Assembly (NCBI GenBank): GCA_027886185.1
Contig: WOAB01000109.1
Location: forward strand, 8,536,501-8,600,500
DNA length: 64,000 nucleotides
Direction of reading: 5' to 3'
DNA from: Rheum nobile
Taxonomy: Eukaryota > Streptophyta > Magnoliopsida > Caryophyllales > Polygonaceae
A model generated the notes under the pieces. It searched no databases. It saw only the letters and a list, made by a program, of their open reading frames with translations, and was not told the origin of the DNA. Each line of letters begins with the position of its first letter. Position 1 is the first letter of the stretch. Shown piece by piece: positions 56,591 to 64,000 of this stretch. A program made the translations under genes and the position numbers.

Positions 56591-57168
56591 CTCAGCGGAT
56601 TTGTAGAATTAATATCCCCTTGTTTCCTTGGGATAACCTATAAAGAAGCATTTGTCTGATTTGGGTGCTAGCTTATCAGATAGTAAACGCTTTACATAAG
56701 CCTCGCATCCCCAGACCTTCAGAAGTGACAAGCTAGGAACTTTTCCATACCATATCTCATATGGTGTCTTGTCAACTGATCGTGACGGAGTCCTGTTTAG
56801 TGTGAACGCATTAGTGGTGAGGGCATATCCCCAAAAGGATGTAGGAAGATCAACGTTATAGTTTTCAGATTTGATATCCAGTATGTATAGTCCATTACTA
56901 TCCATATGGGCTCGAGCATGGAAAATGTCATTCTTATAAATGAAAATCAATTCTTAATGACAAAATCATAACCCTGAAGGTTCAAAACTGAAATTGAAAT
57001 CAAATACTTAGTAATAGAAGGAACAAAATAACAATTATAAAGTTCTAAAACTAAGCCAGAAGGTGGAGGTAGACTATAATATTCAATGGCAAGTGCAGCA
57101 ACCCTTGCTCCATTTCCAACGCGCAGATCTATCTCATCCTTCTGCAACCGTCTCTTATTTGTTGGTCC
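56591..57168 (-). pseudogene. pol: Copia-C protease end and integrase remnant
   Basis: Minus strand: DEIDLRVGNGARVAALAIEY and ELYNCYFVPSITKYLISISV, then GLYILDIKSENYNVDLPTSF in which the GAG-pre-integrase text joins directly to LPTSFWGYALTTNAF, which normally follows the integrase core. The zinc finger and DDE core are therefore deleted at about 56868. After it come TPYEIWYGKVPSLSLLKVWG and FIGYPKETRGY. Confidence 0.9.
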
Positions 57169-58092
57169 CTACACATTCAAAATAATGTGAGAACCACATC
57201 TGGTATCTAATACCCAATAATGAGACTTGGTTGATAAGATTTCAGTAACATGAATACCTGAAGTGGAGATTGTTCCCCTCTTCTTGTCTTCCAAGTACTT
57301 GGGGCAGTTTCTCTTCCAGTGCCCCTTGGCTTTGCAGTAGAAACAGTCGTGCTCAGCAGCCACTTTCACCTTAGGGGTGTTCCCTTGAGGTTGGGCAACT
57401 TGCTTGCCCTTCCGTTGGTGATGTTGCTTCTTCTGGAGCACTTTCTTAAACCCTTTTCCCTTGACCATTAGAACTTCCTTCAAAGGGTCAACCATGACAT
57501 TTTGCTCATCTGTTTTGAGTATCACGTGTAGCTCGTTGAGAGTCTTGCTCATGGCTCCCATGTGATACATCTGCCTAAAGTGGGCAAATCCATCATGTAG
57601 GGAGTATAAGATCATATCTGTAGTTGTCTTAACATTGTAAGGGTTACCCAGTCGAGCCATCTTGTCAAACAAACCTATCATGTTGTAAACATGTGGCCCA
57701 ACTGGTTTCCCTTTCTCGAGCTTGCATTGTAATATGGACTTGAGGGTCAAGTACCGCTCAATTATGGCTTGTTCCTTGAAGAGATCTCTAAGATTCTTCA
57801 TAATGGTATGGGCATCCTGTTCTTCAAACCTCTGTTGAAGAGTAGGTTCCATAGGAGCCAGCATCAGGCAAGTGACTGACATTGCCCGTTCGCATATTTT
57901 CTTGTGACGTGCTTTGTCCTCATCAGATGAGGTGGCAATCAGATCTGGGATGGGGGTTTCAAGGACATCCTCTTGGCCCTCAGACCTGAGAATGATTCTC
58001 AGATTCCTTTCCCAATCAAGGAAATTCTTGTCGTTCAATCGGTTTTTCTCAACAATTGAGCGGAGAGTGAATTTGAGGTGTTCAGAAGACAT
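57169..58092 (-). CDS. gag: Copia-C gag with start of protease
   Basis: The minus-strand frame from Met at 58092 (MSSEHLKFTLRSIVEKNRLN) is open for about 307 codons: a DUF4219/UBN2-type Gag core, basic NC region, zinc knuckle CFYCKAKGHWKRNC near 57320, and WVLDTRCGSHI at the protease site. In the last, Gly of the DTG triad is Arg, so the protease is dead while Gag is intact. The longer upstream frame adds nine residues that are not conserved. Confidence 0.88.
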   Translation of the reverse strand: MSSEHLKFTLRSIVEKNRLNDKNFLDWERNLRIILRSEGQEDVLETPIPDLIATSSDEDKARHKKICERAMSVTCLMLAPMEPTLQQRFEEQDAHTIMKNLRDLFKEQAIIERYLTLKSILQCKLEKGKPVGPHVYNMIGLFDKMARLGNPYNVKTTTDMILYSLHDGFAHFRQMYHMGAMSKTLNELHVILKTDEQNVMVDPLKEVLMVKGKGFKKVLQKKQHHQRKGKQVAQPQGNTPKVKVAAEHDCFYCKAKGHWKRNCPKYLEDKKRGTISTSGIHVTEILSTKSHYWVLDTRCGSHIILNV

Positions 58093-58119
58093 AGTAACTA
58101 CAAAATGGAATAAAAACAT

Positions 58120-60053
58120 GCAGATAAATTATGCTTGACATGCAAGAACTTAAAATTTAGACCAGCTATAAACAATAAGTTATTGCACATTCTACTCAAT
58201 TATATTGTCCCTTGTGAGTAAAATGATTCCCAGATCCTATCTTAGATGAAACTCGAGCGTACTAAGGCACTTTCCCAAGTCTCGTGTAATCAAGGTAAGT
58301 AAACCCATTACTAATTATAACACCTTATAATTCTTGGTTGATGGCCACATCTTATGTAAGACTCATCCTGATGCCTCAAGATCCAAAACCGAGCCTTTTG
58401 GTCTCTTATTGAGTGTAACCATACCAAGGCAGCATGCCCCTATTAGACATACCCGCACTATCCCAAGGTCAAGGAAGGACACCTTACTAGGGCGAAAACT
58501 ATCCAACGAATCCCAAGGGCCTCATGGTTATGATATGGAAAGGCATGATCTCAATATTCTGTTAAGGGACTTAAGCATGCAATGATTGTTTATTTACTAG
58601 TAAACAAAATAGCATAAACAAACAAGCAAGCATGCAAAGTGAGAAATAAAGCATTCAAGTAATACAGTAATTAAATGTGATCCTAGTATGGCCCCTAAAA
58701 ACCAAAATTAAAGATCTAATCTTCATAGGTCTTGTTACTCCTGGATCTCCATCCTTAGTACTCTCCATGGATCTTCATCCTTTGGTCTTCTTAGGATCTT
58801 CTTCTTCTTGTCTTACATATAATTGGAATAAACTCTCTTGCAGAAATTTAAATTACAAAAATACATAACGATACGCAGATCGTGTACAAGAAAAACATAA
58901 CGGTACGCAGACCGTATTTATCTATCCTGATGTGGGCCATACTAGTCACCTCATGCAAGCAATAATATCATAATATAATAACACATACATGCAATAATAA
59001 TATCAAATATTATAAATAATATTAATCTAATTAATAGTAATAACCAATTTAACTAATTTAAATAAAACCATATTAAATGAAATAAATCATCTCATGACAT
59101 AAATAATTTAATCAAAATCTTAATTCAAATTAAAAATAATATATAGAATTAATCATAATTAATCATTAAAATGCATTATTGGATAAGATACGCATAAACA
59201 AGATAAGATATCAAATATCCTTATCTAAATCTAGTGGGAATCTATCCTAACAACTTTTAAGAGATTATATAATTTAGATAATATCAAATATTATCCAATT
59301 AAGTAAATAAGATCTTATCTTATAATTTAGAAAATTATCCTAAAACGCCAATCTATCCATCCGGACCGAGTCGCGCCCGAGTCAAACCCGGACCGACCCA
59401 TGCCCATCGTATCACGCACCCTATGCGGACCGACCCGGGCCCAGCCCGAGCCATTCACCTGCGTGCCCGAGCTGCCCAGCGGCGCGAACCGTTTCGCAGT
59501 CTGGCGCGAACCATGTGCGCAGCTTTCTCCTTTCTAGCAATATTGAAGAATTTAAAGCCAACACGTGGTCCATTAATACAATTACATGATCAACAACATA
59601 TATAAGAACATGTTTCTTAATCGGGATTAATCAATCATGGAATCGAATTGCGGTGCGGTTGCTTGAACCGGATCCGATCCCGTTGGTTGTTTTTTATTTT
59701 TTGAAACAATTCCATAAATTTCAGAATTAACAAAAACAAAATTTTGGGTAATTGATCCATCTTATGAAAATCAAAACCTTTATCTAATGATTTAAACATG
59801 CCAAAAAATCATATCTCTTGCATAATTAAGTCACATAAATCAAGTATGAGTAGATCAATTTTACATGCATATTTGTTCATAAAGTTCTTCAACTTTACTA
59901 ATCCAATCAATTAAAATCATAATTTTAATCATGCAAGTTAACCTATATATCAATTTTCCACTTAATTTGAATCAAGACAATCATGAACATGTATCAAAAT
60001 TTAAAACTTTAAATTTGATCTAATCAATTTATGCAAGAGGCAACTGATACCAC
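58120..60053 (-). other. Copia-C leader region
   Basis: Non-coding internal DNA between the 5' LTR and gag: AT-rich, with GTACGCAGACCGT/ATACGCAGATCGT repeated near 58870 and 58905 and a GC-rich patch at 59360-59520. Short frames are not supported as genes. Confidence 0.7.
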
Positions 60054-60741
60054 TGTAGGGATTTTAGATGCGTAAAGCGGAATTTCAGAAAACGTTTTCC
60101 TAACATCTAACCAATGATCTCATGCATAAACCAAATAGATCATAGATAGGAAGAATCAAATACATCTTGATGCGTGTTTCAATCTGCTGGAATGGAGAGA
60201 ATAGAGCTTCACGTGTGACTCCTCTATTTGGTCCACCCGAGCTTGAATCTGGATCACCTATGACTCGGTTGCTAGAGCGAGGATCGAAGGCGAACGAGAG
60301 AGAGATTTGAGAGATGGAGGCAACCGTATTTTTGAAGTGAATTAGGGTTATGGACTTTTCTTAAAAGCCCTCCTTTTATATTGCCATGTGTAGATATATT
60401 ATTTCCTAAATAAGTATATCTCTTATTATTAATAATAACTATTTATTATTAACAAACCTTATCTCCCAAGTTATATCATATATAACTTTATATTATATAC
60501 TTTATATAATATGTCTCCCAATAAACTGATCCAGTCCAAACCCTAAGGGTGTGACCTCGTAGGACCCGGTAACAATAGCAATAGACTTTATGACATACTC
60601 TATAACATATAGTCTATAAATCATAGTTGGCTTCTAGCAAAGCACTATGACTATCTAAAATCACCGGATTAAATATCTCAATAAATGATCCCACTTCATA
60701 ATCAGTAATTGCACCTTTGATTAAAGGATATAATTCCTTCA
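60054..60741 (-). repeat. Copia-C 5' LTR
   Basis: 688 bp, paired with 53422-54087, followed by target copy AGTTC at 60742-60746. Confidence 0.93.
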
Positions 60742-60803
60742 AGTTCTTCCCTGTCTCTGTCCTTATCTGTACGAAGGAGGAGAAATATATACAATGAGTT
60801 AGG

Positions 60804-60831
60804 AGAAATATATATATATATATATATATAG
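60804..60831. repeat. (AT)n microsatellite
   Basis: About 13 uninterrupted AT units. It directly precedes TAGATTGTAGTTCTAGTAAA, which resembles the edge sequence found on both sides of 62545. Confidence 0.9.
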
Positions 60832-61036
60832 ATTGTAGTTCTAGTAAAATATCCCCTTAGAGTAAAACGAAAGTACATATTAGAGCCTTTAGATTAAATA
60901 ACAATCAATGGTCCTGATTGAATCCCAAAGGGTGCATGTTTCTAAAATGGAGATGCACATATCAGAATCTTTTTTATTAACGTGATTTTAGGGATTTTAT
61001 CCCACGATTTTGGTAAAATCTATCAGTTACCTTTTA

Positions 61037-61275
61037 CAATTTCATTTCTTCCTCTCTCTCATTCTTTCCGATCGTCTTCAACCCAACCTCCAAGGTCGTC
61101 TTCAACTCCCACGATTCGACCTCGCTTCCGATTCTTTCCGATCGTCTTCAACCCACAATTTCATCGCTTCCTCTCTCTCATTCTTTTCGATCGTCTTCAA
61201 CCCAACCTCCAAGGTCGTCTTCAACTCCCACGATTCGACCTCGCTTTCGATTCGACCTCACCTGGACCGAATCGG
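61037..61275. repeat. 119-bp tandem duplication
   Basis: CAATTTCAT..CTTCCTCTCTCTCATTC..GATCGTCTTCAACCCA occurs at 61037 and again at 61156, nearly identical. It creates overlapping open frames of up to 151 codons whose Pro/Ser/Arg-rich products simply repeat, so I do not call a gene. Confidence 0.85.
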
Positions 61276-61619
61276 CCGGATCCGACGCCGGAAACCGCTC
61301 GTCGTCGAGGATATCGAGGCGCTCGTGGCCGCCGGAAGGCCAAACCCGCCCTGATCTACCCGATCGAACCCAAATCTGAGCCTAGCCGAACCCTTACCCG
61401 CCGTGAAGCTTCTCGTCGCCGCCTCCGTGAAGCCTAGCCGAACCCTTGCCCACTGGAACCGACTCCATAGGCGGTTCTATTACTGGCTGTCCCACCATCT
61501 TTCGGATGCAGTAATCGGGTCAAGATCGAAGATGCCGATTTCGACGACCGAAGACGCTTCAAAGCCATTATGGAATGAATATCGCTATTATAGTATTCAA
61601 ATTGCTTGTTGATGGTGTT

Positions 61620-62230
61620 GTTTGTATTGTTTGCAATTGATATTCAAATTATTTGATGTGATATTCACTATAATGTTGTTCATATTCATGATGTTTCATG
61701 CGTTGAATAGTTGATATTCAAAATTTATGATGTGATATTCAATACAATGTTGTTGATATTCATTATAATAATATTGTTGTTATTCATTATAATAATGTTG
61801 ATATTCAGGTTGATCGTGCGACTGTGCGACCCAAAATCGACGCGACAATGTCATTGTTAAACCTTACCGCCATGAATCAAAGCTTCGAAGATATTGGGTG
61901 GTGATATTCGTGTAGTTAGGTGATGATATTCATGTACTTGGGTGACTATATTAATGTAATTGGGTGGTGGGCGATATTCACAAAATGGGTAGTGATATTC
62001 ACAAATTGAGTGGTGATATTCATGTAAGTGAATTTGATATTCATGTAACTTAGTGTGATATTCATATTATCAAGTGGTGAAATTCATGATTTAAGTGATG
62101 ATATTCACATTTTTAAGATATTAAATATTCACTTATTAAATAGAAATCGATATTCAAACAAACATGAACAATATTCATTAACAAATGATCGATATTCGTG
62201 AACACATTAACGATATTCACGAACGCTGGA
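61620..62230. repeat. GATATTCATG/GTGATATTCA motif array, left arm
   Basis: More than twenty irregular copies of GATATTCA with variable spacers (GTGATATTCATGTAA, GGTGATATTCA). It is the inverted counterpart of the array at 62805-63490. Confidence 0.88.
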
Positions 62231-62804
62231 AAATCATTAAACGAGGAGAACAGATTTAAATCTGAGCGAATTTAAAATGTTATTTCCATTTAAATTTTAA
62301 ATATTTGAAGAATCTCATTCTCTCTCCAATCTGCAGATTTACCATATCAGGTTTTCTTTTTAATTAATATTCTCGACATTATATGGTAACTACTTTTTAA
62401 TCCCTATTATTATGGAAACACTCCCACCACAACTAATATACACTCTCTTAATCCATCCGTCCATCACCCTCCATCCAACGTCCCAAATTAATACTTCCGT
62501 TTTACCACAATTTCCGTTTTACCGGAGCGTACCCCTATATATATATATATAGAGGAACACTCCGGTAAAACGAGAGTTATGGTAAAACGGAAATATTAAT
62601 CTGGAGCGTTGGATTTATGGTGATAGATGGTTGGATGATGGGGTCTTACAATAAATATGGTAGGGGTGTAACCACCAAATCTACTCAAATAAGGTAATTA
62701 TTTAATTTTTAATTAGGAAAATTTAATAAATGAGGTTGTTAGATGAAAGAGAAAATACAATATTTTCTCTTTCCTAAAACTGCTAGATTGATTTTTCAGC
62801 GTTC

Positions 62805-63490
62805 ATGAATATCGATCATGTCTTTATGAATATCGTTCATGCGTTTATGAATATCGATGGATGTGAATATCTCCACTTAAAACATGAATATCACCACTTG
62901 ATTTTTTCAGCGTCCTAATGCTTTGCAAATTCGTAGATTTGTAAATTTGTTCTTGTTGCTTTTGTCATTGTTTCTTGAATATCGTTCATGTTTGTATGAA
63001 TATCTTTGTTTAATATGTGGATATCACCAATTAAAGACATGAATACCACAACTTAAAATATGAATATCACCACTTAATAATATATGAATAACACAATCAA
63101 TTACACGAATATCATAATCAATTACATGAATATCACACTCAAGTACATGAATAACATAACCCAATTCATGAATATCGATCACTACCAATTACATTAATAG
63201 TATCACCCTATTACATGAATATTAACACATATTACACGAACATCACCCACGATATTGTGAATATTACATGAATATCACCATTCAATTCATGAATATCAAT
63301 GACCAACAACTCATACAACACCAAGCAGAATCTGAATCCACATGAATATCAATATTATTATAATGAATAACACCACAGAGAAACTGAATATCAAATATAC
63401 AATATCCGAAACATAAATATCAAAACACACAAACTGTAACACTATGAATAACAATATTGTTACCATGAATATCATAACGTGAAATATGAA
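62805..63490. repeat. ATGAATATCACC motif array, right arm
   Basis: About thirty irregular copies of ATGAATATC with spacers such as ACCACTTAA or ACACAATCAATTAC. Confidence 0.88.
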
Positions 63491-64000
63491 CATCAATATT
63501 AGAGTAAAAAACCAAAAGGATTTAGGGTTTTTTTGAATTAGTGATCCTCTAATGAGGCCACCAGAGCCACCCTCCTCGCCACCGCCGCCTCGTTCTCCGT
63601 CGAAAACCTCTTGTACACACAACCAAACCCACACCCCATCGGCTCCAACCCACATCGAACCACCACACCGAACCCACACCAGATCCGTCGAAAACCTCCT
63701 GCACACATAACCAAACCTAAAAATTCCAAATAGAAACGAAGGAAACTCACACTAGCAATTTTAAATATCCAAATCGTAACGCAAAAGATGTATATTGATT
63801 ATTGAACACTACTCATGTCTAATCACTACCAATGGAAGAAGATGAAAAGAAAAACTCAATAATCCCTCTCTCTCTCTCTCTCTCTCTCTCTACAATAACT
63901 ATATTGTATTAAAACTCAATAATCACTTGCATATACACTGGAGTATCAATTGAATTCCTCTCTTCTTGAAGCAATAACTATACTGTATTGATTAGTTTAG
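63491..64000. other. unassigned, with (CT)n microsatellite
   Basis: A C-rich, Pro/Arg-encoding stretch (63540-63715) with no recognisable protein. An uninterrupted (CT)n of about 13 units lies at 63865-63891. CAATAACTATA(T/C)TGTATT is repeated at about 63893 and 63972. Confidence 0.6.

Larger units (their letters stand above)
53422..60741 (-). mobile_element. Copia-C: internally deleted Ty1/copia element, minus strand
   Basis: LTRs at 53422-54087 and 60054-60741 and a perfect AGTTC duplication (53417-53421 and 60742-60746). The minus-strand primer site TGGTATCAG is at about 60043-60051. Gag is nearly intact, but the integrase catalytic core and the centre of RNase H are missing and RT is broken, so it could only move with help from a complete relative. 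Its 1.9-kb leader (58140-60040) is unusually long. Confidence 0.94.
61600..63500. repeat. large imperfect inverted repeat centred near 62545
   Basis: Around the central (TA)n at about 62538-62553 the two sides are reverse complements: TTCCGTTTTACC and CGTTTTACCGGAG on the left match CTCCGGTAAAACG and GGTAAAACGGAA on the right, then CATCCAACG/CGTTGGAT, then GAACGCTGGAAAATCA on the left with the complement of TGATTTTTCAGCGTTC on the right, then the motif arrays. The inner 120-130 bp are about 75% identical by eye. It looks like two related elements head to head, or one foldback element. Confidence 0.85.

Noticed and set aside
59423..59605. Arg-rich peptide gene
   Set aside because: It is a GC-rich patch within the Copia-C leader, with no conservation signal.
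61010..61437. A 114-151 codon gene
   Set aside because: The frame results from a 119-bp tandem duplication of C/T-rich DNA; the protein text simply repeats.
61620..63490. Centromeric satellite
   Set aside because: Motif spacing is irregular and short, with no 150-180 bp monomer.

Overview
This 64-kb window looks like repeat-dense heterochromatin or intergenic DNA from a flowering plant, most likely a eudicot. The evidence is the plant-type LTR retrotransposons (Ty1/copia and Ty3/gypsy chromovirus), a Cassandra TRIM carrying 5S rRNA sequence, plant telo-box motifs, and relics of plant genes: ACC oxidase, RHD3, MAP65, a P1B heavy-metal ATPase and SDE3-like RNA helicase. I see no gene that is clearly intact. 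Every host-gene relic is truncated or carries stops or frameshifts, and every retrotransposon polyprotein is interrupted.

Layout. 1-123 is a copia reverse-transcriptase scrap. 480-5059 is a complete but dead copia element (Copia-1; 205-bp LTRs; target duplication TGGAT). 5.7-9.9 kb is a possible terminal-inverted-repeat element holding a telo-box leader, an unrecognised exon and an antisense ACC-oxidase fragment. An RHD3 fragment follows at 9.9-10.5 kb. 11.1-29.6 kb is an older copia element (Copia-A). Its 5' LTR has a tandemly duplicated promoter, and its coding region is split twice: by a solo LTR (13864-15019, duplication CATGC) and by a full Tekay/Del-like chromovirus (16751-27278, duplication CTATA).

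30.7-31.3 kb is the 5' part of a MAP65 pseudogene. It is broken by a Cassandra TRIM (31282-36453), whose 5' LTR is in turn split 12 bp from its start by a minus-strand copia element (Copia-B, 31294-35940, duplication CCTCG). 36.7-42.9 kb is an AT-rich short-motif repeat interrupted by a chromovirus solo LTR (37315-40266, duplication TAAGA) and by a CACTA-ended insert carrying heavy-metal-ATPase exons (40287-42230). 43.3-44.6 kb is a Helitron-like unit with a 22-bp motif array. 46.0-48.5 kb is an SDE3-like helicase pseudogene. 49.0-52.3 kb, on the minus strand, holds a coiled-coil ORF and remains of a Ulp1-type transposon-associated protease gene. 52.4-53.4 kb is a chromovirus LTR fragment cut by a third copia element (Copia-C, 53422-60741, duplication AGTTC, minus strand) that lacks the integrase core and part of RNase H. 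60.8-64.0 kb is non-coding and dominated by a roughly 2-kb imperfect inverted repeat centred near 62545, whose arms carry ATGAATATC-type motif arrays.

How the parts relate. The window is a stack of insertions into insertions, which gives a relative order. MAP65 is older than Cassandra, which is older than Copia-B. Copia-A is older than both the chromovirus and the solo LTR inside it. A chromovirus LTR is older than Copia-C. Copia-1 has the least diverged LTRs among those I compared by eye. Many inactivating changes are C-to-T or G-to-A transitions, as expected for methylated, silenced DNA. I found no tRNA or rRNA gene, no CRISPR array and no sign of prokaryotic DNA. All assignments rest on reading motifs by eye; no database search was run.
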